This document shows, piece by piece, positions 35,206 to 48,025 of a stretch of DNA of 64,000 nucleotides (its first letter is position 1; each line of letters opens with the position of its first letter). The position numbers and the translations under genes are program-made. The notes under the pieces are model-generated. The model made no database searches. It had not been told where the DNA came from and worked only from the letters and a program-made list of their open reading frames with translations. Source of the stretch: Bradysia coprophila (taxonomy: Eukaryota > Arthropoda > Insecta > Diptera > Sciaridae); assembly GCF_014529535.1 (NCBI RefSeq), contig NW_023503555.1, forward strand, positions 4,402,001-4,466,000, written 5' to 3'.

Positions 35206-35467
35206 AGTCCAGATCATGGTTCTGAAAGAACCAGGCAAGACAACTCTGAGTTGATCACGAAGGCGGTGACACACAAATTGAGTTCAGTGGCTACGGAGTT
35301 TATATGAAAAAAGCAACGTAACAAAAACAAAATTCCGAATTTTCCTAAAAAACATTTTCTTCAAGTTGATTTCGCACACAATCTGTACTGAATGCGTTTA
35401 TCGATTTTGGTGTCACACCGCCTTTGTGGGTGTCTTAACTTGTTCTTTCAGAACCTTGGTCCAGACG
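35206..35467. repeat. Imperfect inverted repeat, about 60-bp arms
   Basis: GGTTCTGAAAGAACCAGGCA... near 35,218 and GAAGGCGGTGACAC near 35,260 are mirrored by GTGTCACACCGCC near 35,410 and TTGTTCTTTCAGAACCTTGG near 35,440. It is a small fold-back or MITE with no coding content. Confidence 0.6.
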
Positions 35468-35647
35468 AAGAGTGCTACCTAGAGACTTGAAACTTAGTAT
35501 ACCGGGTTAGGAAGAACGATCTATTCTTTTTTCTTCTTCATTTTCATGCGTGAGATTTGACGCGTGATCTTTTTTGCTATTTAAATGGGGGACGCGTGAT
35601 GTTACTTTTAGGGTAAAGATTGCTTTTAATGAGTGAAAATATTTTAT

Positions 35648-36138
35648 GCGAAACATCGAGGGGTGACGCACTTCCATTTAATCCATTTAATCCAAAAAAA
35701 AAATTTTTAGTTTTACCGAAATAATTAGGCTACCCACCTGAAAATTTTTTAAAGTAATTGCGAAAAATAGATTTGCACGATCACCAGCTCGTTTAAGTAC
35801 TCGTGAGGTAAAGGAAATTTTTTTTTTGTTAAAAATGGTATTAAATTTATTTAATCCATTTAATCCACTTTACACCAAAAACTCCTAAAAGTGGATTTTT
35901 TTCGATTTTTAACATTGTAGTATGAGTTGTAGTACGTGGTTCGATCAAAATCAACAATTTTTAAGACTTTTACAGTATTTTGTAAAATGAAGTTTTTTCG
36001 TATTTAATCCATTTAATCCAATTTTTATTCCATTTAATCCATTAAATCCATTTAATCCATTTAATCCATTAAATCCATTTAATACCATTTAATCCATTTA
36101 ATCCATTTAATCTAGAAGTGAGTTACCCCTCGCGAAAC
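35648..36138. mobile_element. TIR element carrying a (CATTTAATC)n minisatellite
   Basis: The ends GCGAAACATCGAGGGGTGAC (35,648) and its imperfect complement, finishing near 36,138, face each other. Inside, 36,002-36,112 is a nearly pure 9-bp tandem, ATCCATTTA, with CCATTAAAT variants; shorter runs lie at 35,678-35,695 and about 35,845-35,870. The arrangement suggests the 9-mer expanded inside a MITE. Confidence 0.6.
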
Positions 36139-39105
36139 ATTCATTTTTACCGCGTGAAAAAACAGCGGACGTCAGTGAAATTTCGCCATACCCGTCTTTA
36201 CAGTACTACCAATATCACGCGCGTGCCCATTTACCCATTCACCCGTTTAAACAAGTTCCAACAATTTCTTTTGTACACTTATACTGAACTAATTACTGAT
36301 TACTTCACCTAATTTCTAGTTCTGGTTAGAAATCTTGAGGCTAGGGGTACCAATGACCAAAGTAGGTTGAAAAAATCCTGTGCTCGTAATTAAAGAAGAA
36401 TCATTGAAAGTATGATTTGGTGCTGATGAATTTTTAAATTAAATTTTAGACAAATCTTTAGGTACATGTCGTTGACATCCCCACCATTTAGTGCTGTTTT
36501 AGAATTTGGCCTATCATTTAGTGCTCGTTTAGTGCTGTCGAATGAGCTCACACTTGAGGTTGGTGCTGTTCAGGGGCCAGAGAAAAATGTATTTGAAAGT
36601 ATGACATATATCATTTTCGACATTTGACTCCGGATGGGTACGAAACATATTGGAGTGTGTACTTATAATTTAGTGCTCAGGCACTAATGTTGAGAGTAGT
36701 TACTTTTTGTTGCCGTTTTTGGGGTTTTGGCTTGACACTATTCAAAATCCAAGACAAAGTAAAGACTTATTTTGAGCTGAGCCTATGAGTACCAGGTACC
36801 AGCTGAAAAACATCTGAAGCATCTAAAATATCTAAAAATATTTCGTAGAGGAAAACGTTAAAATAATTTGAAATTCTAGCATTCCCGAGCGAAGCCGGGG
36901 GTACTCCACTAGTGTATTTTACAAAAATGTTCAGTTATAATGATTGATTGCTTTAAATCTCTGCACCTGTGCGTCGTTGTAAAACTGTGACTGGATACAA
37001 TCGTGTTCCACGAACCGTTGTTTTTTGTTTGATTGCGTCTGTCTAATTAGGTTAACTAATGAAAGTCATTTACATTCGATGTTCCAATCGATTTTTATTA
37101 AAGTTATCCAAACAACAATTTAATACCAAAATGAAAACATTGATTAAATTCACGGGCAAACTCTCATCAAACACTCACATTCTTTGTTTGCAATGTTGAG
37201 GCATTTCCCTTCATCCCACGCTCGCTGGTATAAACTTGTTTGAAAATCGTTTCATTGAATTATTCCTTTTACGTGAACAAAACACTTTATCTCTGCTGTC
37301 ATGATGGGCGAGTAGTTAATTAAAAAAAGAACTCTCGAATATGATCATGACTAAGGATTTCTTTTTGCACTCAGTTTTTCTTATTCTCTCCGTCTCCTTC
37401 ATTATTTAAAAAAAATGAAAACGTATCCCGCCGATGTTTTTTTCGGATAGCCTCATATATCCAGACCGAGACCTTGGTTTACGAAAAAAAAATCTTTTTT
37501 CTAAATAAATAATGATACACAAAAAGAGGAAAGCTTTGGTGCGATTTATGACAGAACGACCGACGAGAGCTTAATTCTTTTTGTCAATAATTCAATTAAT
37601 TTTCTTTCAGCACAGTAGGGCTTATCTCTCCACTTGTTATTCCGTGTTTTTTGTTCCTGCTTGCTTTTTATGATTGAGAGTGGTTGACGTAGTAGGGGAT
37701 ACAAATATAATGTGCACAAAAGATGTAAGTTCATATTGATAAATGATATAAAGACTATACACGATAACTTAAGCATAACTTGGAATATTATATGACATGA
37801 CAATGAAAAAGTGAAATTTTTATTTTTTTTAAATTTATTGATTTTTCTATCGTATTACGGACGCAAATACATTTTTCAAGTTTTTTTTATGCTTATTTTG
37901 TTCATTTTTCGTTAATTTATTACTGAACTCACAACTCTGTAAAAAATACTCTCAATTACTCAAAATAGGCAAGCTAATAATTTTATAAGCCGCTGCTAAA
38001 TATATCATGAAGTGTGGCACCGTTTCACATATGGAATGTGTGCGTTTTTTTTTTTCAATGTAAAATTGAGGATTTGCTTCCATTTGACATAATCATTATT
38101 TACGAATTCATACCATTCCTAACTGCCTCGATTATACCAACCGACAATTGAAAATTCAGAAATATTTATTTAACGAACAAAAAAAGTTGCAACAAAAAAT
38201 GATGTGGAATGAACAATTTAGGCTATATGCTCTCTCCGTATATTTATAGCTAGTCAAATACGGAGCGGCCTATCCAGCGACTTTTTCTAACAGGAAGTTT
38301 TTTTTTAAATTTTAATTACAATTGTGTATTTGAAGTAGGCGATCTTCTAAAATATATCTATCAGTAAAAAACTCTAAAGGGCGACGTAACCCCTTATGCA
38401 ACGCACTTGAGAGGTGCTCTTAATAGGGTACTGAAACTTGACTGTACAACTGTAAAACACTATAAACAACCATTTCATACAAAATAGTACTCTATTTGAC
38501 AGCTGTCAACTTCGATCGCTTTTGTTTGAAATGCGTTGCCTTGTCTTAACTTACAAAATGTCTGATATCGCCAGCGGAATTTTGCGAAACTTTAGGAAAG
38601 GTGAAAGTTTATCCTATCTCACGACATGCGATAAGATGCAGCTGATGGGAAACCTAATGCATCTATGATACCCTATCTCACCTGTTATCGAGAATGATGG
38701 ACAAGATCTAAAAATTTTAAAATCATGTTCAAATCAAAGGATTCAACAAATTCAAAGATTATATTTGCGATATATACCATGCACTCAGAAAGTTGTCGAA
38801 CATGTGAACAATAAAATCACAAACAATAGAACAATAGAAGAGCTTCTATGGTTCTATGTTATTTGCGATTCTATTGTTTACATATTCGAAAGGTTGTGAA
38901 AGGTTAATTTGCAACAAACTCCAGCCACTCCATTCCATCACCTGTCTTTAGTCCAAATATTTTAAAGGAACACCTTTGGAGACATTAGTGAATGAAGATC
39001 CCATTAGAATGTACAATAGTATATTATGTACATTGGACGCTGCGAAAGTAATTAATTACGTGAGGTAGTGAATTTGTGATAAATAAAAGCAATCCCCCAA
39101 TTGTT

Positions 39106-39240
39106 TTTTTTTTGAGCAAGAAGCTTTGGTAATTGTCTTTTCGAAAAGTGTAGAGCTTGTTCATCCGAGCCGATGGCGAGGATGTTTGCAACTTACAATT
39201 GTCAAAAAGACAGTTAGCAAAGCTAGTTGCTCAAAAAACA
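39106..39240. repeat. Imperfect hairpin with GCCGATGGCGAGG tip
   Basis: TTTTTTGAGCAAGAAGCTTT... pairs with ...AAAGCTAGTTGCTCAAAAAA across about 35 nt. The tip contains CATCCGAGCCGATGGCGAGGATG. No coding content. Confidence 0.7.
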
Positions 39241-39451
39241 TACAAAAGAGTTTGCGAGTATCACGATTTAAACATAGCTAACGCCGACCCGTACGAAACA
39301 CCTATTCGTATCAAAAGCCTTTAATGTGAAACTCTTCATTTCTCTTACTTCATTTTCTTCTCTGCTGAAAAACTATTCTCCCTTTAAAATCACTTACATT
39401 ATCCACTCCTTGCCTTGTTATCATATACAACTAAATTGCCGGAGGCAATAT

Positions 39452-40623
39452 AGACAGCCCCGTACGAAGACAAATTTCATAAATTCCTATTTAAACAGCT
39501 ATATACCGCTATATTTAACTATATTTCACTATAAATAAACATTTCACAGATAAATATATGCTATTATATAGCTCTATATGCCTGTATATAGCTCAATATA
39601 GCTGTATATAGGTATATATAGATGTCCGTATATGGAATCCCTGAAACCCCACACACATAACAAATTATTTCCATGTTAACAGAAACTCTCTAAGTATCAT
39701 TTTTCCCAAGATATTTCTATTTTACTAAAATCCAATATGGCCGCCGGCAGCCATTTTGTTAGGAGACCGGAAATAGTACCGACGCTTTACATTCGTTAAT
39801 ACCTTTCAAACAAAAAAAAATTCATGAAATTCGGTCAAAATTTACTCGAGATATTGTCAAAATACACCACGTTCACTGTACTTCCGAGTAGCCAGATAAG
39901 AGCTCACTCCAAGAGACCTAACTCACGCTCCGGAGAACATAATTTCATAAACTTTTTTTTCCCTGATTGGTACGGTCAATACCTATCTAATAAAGCTAAA
40001 ACGAACGAAATATGTTCAAATGTGGCCGACCTACAAGCAAAAACTGCTTGCCGCCCTGTGCCTGTTCCACACCAAGGGGTCTAACTCACGAGTCGGTCAT
40101 CCGATTGCCATAAACTTTTTTTTTGTCGATCGGTATTGTAAATACCTTTTATTTGACGTATCACTTACAAGTTTAACGTTTAAATGTCCGGAGATATCTT
40201 CGAAAAACCGTAAAGCACTTATTGGGCCACAGCTCGGGAGGGGTCGATCCAAAATCACTCATCTTCGAACTTAGCCTGTCTTTTGACATTACCAAACGGG
40301 AAAAAAAGAATTTTCAAAATCGGATGCGTTTTACTCAAGTTATCGTGCAGACGGACAGACGGACAGACGGACAGACGGACAGACGGACAGACGGACAGAC
40401 GGACAGACGGACAGACGGACAGACGGACAGACGGACAGACGGACAGACAGACAGACGGACAGACGGACAGACGGACAGACGGACAGACGGACATTTTTTT
40501 TTTTCGCGGATTTGGCATCTCTAGACAACCACAATAGGTTTCCCCTTACTCAGGGAGTCCAATTCGACGTGTTACAAACGTATGCGTAAACCTATAAGAC
40601 CCCAGTACTTCGTACGGGTCTAA
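39452..40623 (+). mobile_element. TIR element with (CAGACGGA)n array, related to family A
   Basis: It starts AGACAGCCCCGTACGAAG and ends CTTCGTACGGGTCTAA, imperfect inverted matches of each other and of the family A ends. It contains TATAGCTGTATA-rich sequence (39,500-39,620), repeated GACCTAACTCACG phrases and the 8-bp array at 40,348-40,493. A reversed, disrupted relative lies at 54,484-55,500. No transposase frame is visible. Confidence 0.65.
40348..40493. repeat. 8-bp microsatellite (CAGACGGA), about 18 copies
   Basis: It is almost perfect over 146 bp with one CAGACAGA variant near 40,446. Because 8 is not divisible by 3, all frames stay open and create long artificial ORFs rich in Thr, Asp, Arg and Gln. 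A short version (about 4 units) sits at the equivalent place of family A copy 2 (47,863-47,894). Confidence 0.95.
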
Positions 40624-42204
40624 TGATTTACTTAGCAGCATACAATGTATTCTGCTTTATTGCCTGCCCCATACGAAAGTTGCTTATCACTGTGGAATTC
40701 ACATAAAATTAACCGAAAATATTCCATTTGCTATGGATTTTCCCAGGGGGTAAACTGCCATTTAATGGTCAACTTTCGAATGTGACAGACAGTAAACAAG
40801 AGTACAGATTATGCTTAAAATGTCACTCTTAAATCTATTTTAATTTCCTAATGAAATGTTCTCTGTTTTGCTGACGAATTTCCCTTATCTTTTTAAAACA
40901 AATCCACGCAGAAAATCTGTTAAAAAACTACTAAATTCTCTTGGCTTATGCTCACAATTTCCACTATTCCTCTTTTATCGAAAAAAAAGTCATTACTGTC
41001 CATCAACGCGAATTGATTTCCTTTGAGAGTTTAATGGAGATTATTTCAACTTAATAATATTGGAAAAATATTCGAAAACGTTTTTCAGAGTCGATCTGAA
41101 TGGAAAAGCAATATGATTTGTTTGCTCAAAATTCTCTCTGTCGACAATTTGCAATATTGGAACTTTCATATCACAATCCCCAAGCTGGGCGGGATAGTAA
41201 CATTATGGCTAATGTGTTCGTGTTCGCTGTGTGTGGTATAATTCCATCGATATTCTGTGCTTCATAATGCGGGCGAAGCAATAATTCAAGTCTACTTAAT
41301 GCACCCACACACAAGCTTTCCGTTTTTCCTTCTTCTTTTATTTAAATCTGATAAGTCATCCCGATAACTTATCTCCATAGAACAAACGATGTATGCGTAA
41401 TATATGTAGATGAAATAAAGCGAGTAAAGCTGTCACACTTAGAAAAATAAATTATTTTCTATTTCGCTTTTCATCGCCTTTCACAGGAAGCCAGTGAAAT
41501 CGAGTACAATACACAGACAGATATGTGTGAGCATGTCAGCATTATATATGGTATTCAGTTGATAGCTGGTGCGACATGTATATAACTTGGAACTTAATCT
41601 GTCGAGTGTTTAGAGAATGTAACACTCTTTATGTACCGGAATGCTAGTCCATAAACATACACGAAACTAGACAATAATTACAACACAACATGTTTAAAAG
41701 AAAAATGTTCGGAAATAAAACCTCTGAAACATACAGCAATTATTTTAATGTTATTGCTTCCAAAAGGCTGGAAGGCACGCAAACTATATTTCACATTCAA
41801 CTGTGTTTGTCTCGCGTTCGAATGGCTTTCTTCCTGTGCTGTTACTTTGTGAATTATAAGCTCTTAACCTAACCATTTAGATAGATTGAGTAATAAATTG
41901 CACAAAAAGTAATTCGCTTCCGGTTTTGCATATCTGGAAGCTATTATGCAAAGTTTTTAGTAAAACAACGTATCGGCGGTAGTTTACAAATCATGTCATT
42001 TTTGGATGACAATTCGATTGCGATAGAAACAATCATCCAAAACCTTTCATTAGTAACGCAACATCATTAGAATTTCTTTTATGGGTTTTCGGGTGAAGCA
42101 AACCCACTTCAAGCAAAAGTGTTTCTAATGACAGCTGTCAAACAGAGTACTATACTTTGTATGAAAAATTTGTTTGATACAATGTCCAATTTCAGTACTC
42201 TATT

Positions 42205-42812
42205 TAATAGTAGATTATTCACCTCTGTCCACATGTTTATTTAGACACTTGGGGAGTTATTGCATGAGCCGAAGGCGAATGTTATAACCCCAAGTGTCTA
42301 AATAAACATTTGGACAGAGGTGAATACGCTATTTTATCTACCGACGGCGAAATAATAGCACTTTTTCACTGCTATTATTTAACCTAGGTAGATAAAATGT
42401 AATATTTTGAACCGAAGATGTATGAGGTTCTATGTTGATAAAATACTATTCATGCTTGACGTGCTTGGGTGACGAAAATTTTTAAAAATTTTGTTCCATA
42501 TGTATACATAAGTATATGATGGATATTTATGTTAGATTCTACGACAGTCGGTCTAGTATCAACTTTTACAACATTTTTCTTGCATTTATGCTGAACTGGA
42601 ATTTTTAGAAAAAAATAATTTTTATCTACCTAGGTGAAATAATAGCGGTGAAAAGGTGCTATTATTTCGCCGTCGGTAGATAAAATAGCGTATTCACCTC
42701 TGTCCAAATGTTTATTTAGACACTTGGGGTTATAACATTCGCCTTCGGCTTATGCAATGACTCCCCAAGTGTCTAAATAAACATGTGGAAAGAGGTGAAT
42801 AATCTACTATTA
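42205..42812. mobile_element. 608-bp composite fold-back: four hairpins inside one palindrome
   Basis: The outer arms start TAATAGTAGATTATTCACC on both strands. The left arm is itself two hairpins: 42,220-42,322 (CACCTCTGTCC...GGACAGAGGTG around GAGCCGAAGGCGAA) and about 42,328-42,400 (TTTTATCTACC...GGTAGATAAAA). The right arm repeats both in mirror order. About 200 bp of unique AT-rich DNA lies in the centre. There is no ORF. It resembles a fold-back transposon. Confidence 0.85.
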
Positions 42813-42821
42813 CATGCTACA

Positions 42822-43150
42822 TGCGTCGAAAACCGTACTTTTCATGTTTCAAGCACAATCTCACAAAGTGCCGGACTGGCTCAAAAAAGCCATTCAGGCG
42901 TTGTATGAAGAAATTTTTCATAAGACCCTTCGTTGCCATTTCTTCAAAAAAAATAATTAAAGGGCCCTTCGGGAATCGCCTGAACGCCCATAGAGCCAGT
43001 CCTGCACTGATCTCACAGCATGTAAAATCCATTTCGGAACTCAGGATAAAAATGAAGTCTCATTTTCGTATGTTTATCGACCTCAGCTTCGCCTTGGATC
43101 AACAAAACTCACACGAAAATTCTACTTTTCATCTTTTTATCCCTAGTTAT
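42822..43150 (+). repeat. Dispersed repeat, copy 2, with a 144-bp hAT-like insertion
   Basis: It matches 3,570-3,760 but is interrupted at 42,866-43,009. The insert begins AAGTGCCGGACTGGCTC and ends GAGCCAGTCCTGCACTG, near-complementary ends. It is flanked by the 8-bp direct repeat ATCTCACA (42,858-42,865 and 43,010-43,017). An 8-bp duplication and CAGTG-like ends fit a miniature hAT element. Confidence 0.75.
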
Positions 43151-43161
43151 GTAATATATAT

Positions 43162-43842
43162 TACACACTTGTCACGAAGAAGTCGAGGCTTGCCGAGACT
43201 GATAGTGACAAGTGTGTACTCTATTTTATCACATAAGCGAAAACGAGACAACAACATAGACCTGAAGTGTAATTTTTGAATTAAACTTCTAGTAAAGTAA
43301 TTTTGACATCCGAACACCGCGCGTATGTGATAATAGTCATTTGTGTACCTGTTTTGGACGATTGATTTTAGGCAATTTCGCGGATTGTAGGCCGAACGAA
43401 GTGAGGCTTACAAGCGAAAGTGCCTTAAATCAACCGTCCCAAACAGGTGCACATGTGAGTTTTCATGCAGAGGGCCGGAAACCCGAGAAAATTCGAAAAA
43501 TTGCCCTCATTTTCGGCCCCGAAGCATGAAAAATACTATTTCATATATGCGGTCTGATTTAACATTTACCTTATATTCTCCCCTCTTTCTCCTTCTCTTT
43601 CATGTGGAGAAAATATAACTGTCACTTTGTTTATGTTTTCAAAAATGATATGGCGAATTGATGTTTTTTTTATACCTTGGGCATAAATTTCAGAATTTTA
43701 CTCGTAATTTAGGCCTTCGGCATGAAAAGATGTACACGCATCTGTTTTGAACGGTATATTTTAGGCTCTTTCGATTTTCTCCCTCACTTCGTTCGGGATA
43801 CAACTCGCGGCGTTTCCTAAATTCTACAGTCCACAACAGATA
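43162..43842. repeat. Cluster of four separate hairpins
   Basis: 43,162-43,218 has arms TACACACTTGTCAC/GTGACAAGTGTGTA. 43,343-43,452 has arms near GTGTACCTGTTTTGGACGAT and tip GCCGAACGAAGTGAGGC. 43,461-43,531 has TTTCATGC...GCATGAAA and GGGCCGGAAA/TTTCGGCCCC. 43,739-43,842 has an imperfect arm near ATCTGTTTT and tip CCCTCACTTCGTTCGGG. Stems differ while tips are similar. Confidence 0.7.
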
Positions 43843-45841
43843 TATAAGTAACTCTATTTTTTTGTGGAGATAAACGGTAAATCAAAACCTCACACATATG
43901 AAAAATATTGTGTTCACCTCTGGGAGAAATATGAAATTCCAACAAGAGTGAAATTGCGGACCTCGCTTCTCTCTTCTCACAAACATCGTTCTTGTTGGCA
44001 ATTTTTATTTTCCCCACTCGGCAAAAAAATATCTATTCGGAATCTAGATAGGTTTTCGGGTAAAAAGAATATTTAAAAAATTTTCGAATTTTTTCGAATC
44101 GCTAAGTCTAAGTCTAACAGTGACTTATTGAAGTGGCTCGAGTAAAGAAAATGAATAAAAAAGTGACCACCTGACGTGTTAAGAGTAAACACGTCATTTG
44201 GTAATGTAAAGGAAACCCCTAAAAATATTGTGATAAACTCTAACGGATGCGGTATGCCATCATTTCACATTATTTTTGATTCCTTCTGTACGTGCGACTC
44301 GTAGGTCACTTTAGTCCAGCCTTCATCGAATAAAAAATGTGTTTAATGCTGCGAAAGATTATCACCGAAATTTTTAATAAAAATAAATTGTCTGCATGAT
44401 AAACATCTACATTCCAGTCATGTAAAAGATTATGTGAAAGTAACATTATGTCCGTCCAATCCTTGCGCACAGAATTCGTTACACGATCCGAGTATAAATA
44501 ATAAAATTCTGTACACAGTGTTACCAACCCCATAAGTCGGTGTTTATATCTCGAGAAAGCTTATTAAACCTTTCATAATAAATTTTCCACTTATTTACTG
44601 TCCTTTTATGATTATACGTGTACGCATCATAAAATCCGAGACAATTATTTTTGGTTTATGAACCAAGGTCGGAGTTTACCCCGTTATTTGATTCATATTT
44701 ATTTCTACCAACTTACTTTCTCAGTTTTCCGGGTATACGCGACACTATAACGATAATAACGCGTACAGGCGGCGTGTGTATAATAACCCCAATTCACAAT
44801 GGGCATTTGTGTATATAATTCAATGCATCTGTGTAGTACCCTAACCCAATTTAAAGTTTACTTTGAATGGAATTCTTTCGCTAAGCCAGACAAACGCTAA
44901 CTCACTTGGCTATGTACACCCCCCGAAAAAGCTCTGCGATGAAAAGCAAAATATTGCAAATTTAATCTTAAAATTAAATTCGGAAAACTTAGAACCGGAA
45001 CCACAGCAAAAGAAAATTGTTCCTCAAGGTGTGATTTGTATTTAAAATGTATGATCATTTTCAACGTTTCGTTGAGTCGTTTTTCCACCTTTAAAACAGA
45101 GGTGTATTTAATTTAACGGTAAAATGCTATGTATAAATACACCGAAGTTATATAAATGCTAGGCGCTTTTTTTTGATGTTATACATTTTTCGTATCTTTT
45201 TATTATAACGCTGTACTCTACATTCAGTTCGCGTGATAATCTATGCGAAAAAAAAAATTATTGCTGCATAAACGTTGGCTTAAATTTTATATTCAAAGAC
45301 TTTAGGGGTTGTCAACTTTTTTGTGATGAAAAGGCGCGTTTAAAATTGCAATAATTTGAGATAATTTTGTTGTTTTTTTATTAATTTTTTTTTTCTCTGA
45401 GCTGTGTGCTGTCATTTTCTATGATTATGTTCAGTGAATATTCTGCAGACAGCAATGGCAAAAGCAAACGATGGACTGTGACACTTTTGAGCTAACAAAG
45501 TTGCATGTGGGGTAAAATACATGTCAAAACCCAAGGAAATTATAGTAAGTAAAAAAAAACATTTAATTTCAATTAAACGAATAAAATTTCCAATTTCAGA
45601 ATGAATAAAACAAATAAGTCTGACTCCAATATTCAAATAAATTTTGGAAAAAAAATTTTAATTTCAAAATAAAAAAAATTGAAATCTCTTGGAAGATTTC
45701 GATCTAATCCATCGACAGATTATTTTCGAAAGATTAAATGCAAATAATCTTTGGAAAAATTATATTTCAATCCAAAAATAAATTTGGTCCTATATGTAAT
45801 CCGAAAAAGATTTAAATCTAATCCAGGATTTTTGTCTGTGT

Positions 45842-45919
45842 ACGATCAGGATTTGAACTCGTTCAACCCGGTATCTCCGTATCTCCAGTCCTGTACTTTA
45901 CCACTGAGCTATTGGGTTC
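45842..45919 (-). mobile_element. tRNA-like SINE head
   Basis: On the minus strand TAGCTCAGTGGTAAAGTACAG resembles an A box and GAGTTCAAATCCTGATC a B box, spaced as in tRNA. The surroundings are rich in AATCTTT words. A second partial head on the + strand (48,048-48,097, with GAGTTCAAATCCTGATCG) lies on the other side of the family A insertion, so the insertion may have landed in or between SINE copies. Confidence 0.5.
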
Positions 45920-45979
45920 TTAATCTTAGCAAGATTATTTTCGAACCGTTGTTGCGGAGATTTTACTCTTTCAAAGATT

Positions 45980-48025
45980 AAACGAGCCATCAGAACAGTC
46001 GGAGCGTTTGCTGCGACTGAGCCCCGTACAAACCCGTATATCTATTGCGTACGTGACCCTAGTGCGTCTGTCACCCTACTTTGACCGTAAGCCTATTGCG
46101 CCGGTTAATGTAGTTAAAGTAAAATTATTATGAAATGTGTACATCTTACAAATTGCGCATAGCGCAATTACGAAGCCCCGTACGACGTTCCTTTCAAATG
46201 AATCAAAAATTTCAAATCGCCCTAAAATTTTATTTTTTTGAAGGGCCTAGTATCGGCCTCAGTCCGAGGACCCAAATTTAAAATTTTTTTCAACTACATT
46301 CTATTCGGCCTTTGATTACCTCCCAAATGAAACAAAAATTACGAAAAACGGATGAAATTTGCTCGAGTTGTATGTAAAATACACATAGGGCCCTAGTAGT
46401 GGCCTAAGTCCAAGGACCCAAATTTAATTTTTTTACAACAACATTCTATTCGGCCTTTGATTACTTTCCAAATGAAACAAAAATTACGAAAAACGGATGA
46501 AATTTGCTCGAGTTATATGTAAAATACACATAGGGCCCTAGTAGTGGCCTAAGTCCAAGGACCCAAATTTAATTTTTTTTCAACAACATTCTATTCGGCC
46601 TTTGATTGCCTTCCAAATGATTGTTTGATGAAATTACGAAAAACGGATGAAATTTGCTAGAGTTGTATGTAAAATACACATAGGGCCCTAGTAGTGGCCT
46701 TAGTCCAAGGACCCAAATTTAATTTTTTTACAACAACATTCTATTCGGCCTTTGATTACCTCCCAAATGAAACAAAAATTACGAAAAACGGATGAAATTT
46801 GCTCGAGTTATATGTAAAATACACATAGGGCCCTAGTAGTGGCCTAAGTCCAAGGACCCAAATTTAATTTTTTTTCAACAACATTCTATTCGGCCTTTGA
46901 TTGCCTTCCAAATGATTGTTTGATGAAATTACGAAAAACGGATGAAATTTGTTCGAGTTGTATGTAAAATACACATAGGGCCCTAGTAGTGGCCTTAGTC
47001 CAAGGACCCAAATTTAATTTTTTTACAACAACATTCTATTCGGCCTTTGATTACTTTCCAAATGAAACAAAAATTACGAAAAACGAATGAAATTTGCTCG
47101 AGTTATATGTAAAATACACATAGGGCCCTAGTATCGGCCTCAGTCCGAGGACCCAAATTTAATTTTTTTTCAACTACATTCTATTCGGCCTTTGATTACC
47201 TCCCAAATGAAACAAAAATTACGAAAAACGGATGAAATTTGCTCGAGTTATATGTAAAATACACATAGGGCCCTAGTAGTGGCCTAGGTCCAAGGACCCA
47301 AATTTATTTTTTTTTCAACAACATTCTATTCGGCCTTTGATTGCCTTCCAAATGATTGTTTGATGAAATTACGAAAAACGGATGAAATATACTCGAGTTA
47401 TATGTGAAATACACACAGGGCCCTAGTAGCGGCCTTAGGCCAAGGACCCAAATTTAATTTTTTTTCAACAACATTCTATTCGGCATTCGATTACCTTCCA
47501 AATCAAACAAAAATTACGAAAAACGGATTAAATTTACTTGAGTTCTATGTAAAATACACATAGGGCCCTAGTAGCATTTCACTTCTAAGGCCCTAACTCA
47601 CGGTCCACTCAACCGATTTTAAAAAACTTTTTTTTCCTGGATTGGTATTGACAATACCTATCATTTGCCGTGTCATTTACATTTCCATCGTTTATTTTGC
47701 CATAAATATCACCAAAAGACCTTAAATCACTTAGGTGGCCCTAACTCATGAAGGGCCGACCCGAATATGCCCATCTTCGAACTTAGCCTCACTATTTCGA
47801 CTATCTTTCAGGGAAAAAAAAAATTTTTGAAATCGGATTTGATTTACTCAAGATATCGACGTGACAGACGGACAGACGGACAGACGGACAGACAAAATTT
47901 TTATTGCAGATTCGTCATCTATGAACATAGGCAAACACTTTGCCCTTACCGTCTGCTTCGAATTCCATCAATTACACACGGCATCGTAATCCTATAAGCC
48001 CCTTTGTACTTCGTACGGGGCTAAA
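45980..48025 (+). mobile_element. Repeat family A, copy 2, expanded internally
   Basis: It has the same ends as copy 1 (AAACGAGCC... and ...CGTACGGGGCTAAAA) but is 2,046 bp long, because the internal unit is present nine times (46,243-47,562). After the array the sequence follows copy 1 again and adds four GACAGACG units (47,863-47,894) that copy 1 lacks. No transposase. Confidence 0.8.
46243..47562 (+). repeat. Nine tandem 145/150-bp units
   Basis: Unit starts (GGGCCCTAGTA) are at 46,243, 46,388, 46,533, 46,683, 46,828, 46,978, 47,123, 47,268 and 47,418; the array ends before 47,563. Spacings are 145, 145, 150, 145, 150, 145, 145, 150 and 145. The 150-bp units share the variant AAATGATTGTTTGATGAAAT in place of AAATGAAACAAAAAT. 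Confidence 0.9.

Noticed and set aside
40222-40537. Overlapping ORFs on both strands rich in Thr-Asp-Arg-Gln or Cys-Pro-Ser-Val
   Set aside because: They are produced by the 8-bp CAGACGGA microsatellite, which stays open in all frames; no start context or domain.
42205-43842. CRISPR-like repeat cluster
   Set aside because: The repeats are hairpins of differing sequence and length in a eukaryotic genome, with no repeat-spacer periodicity.
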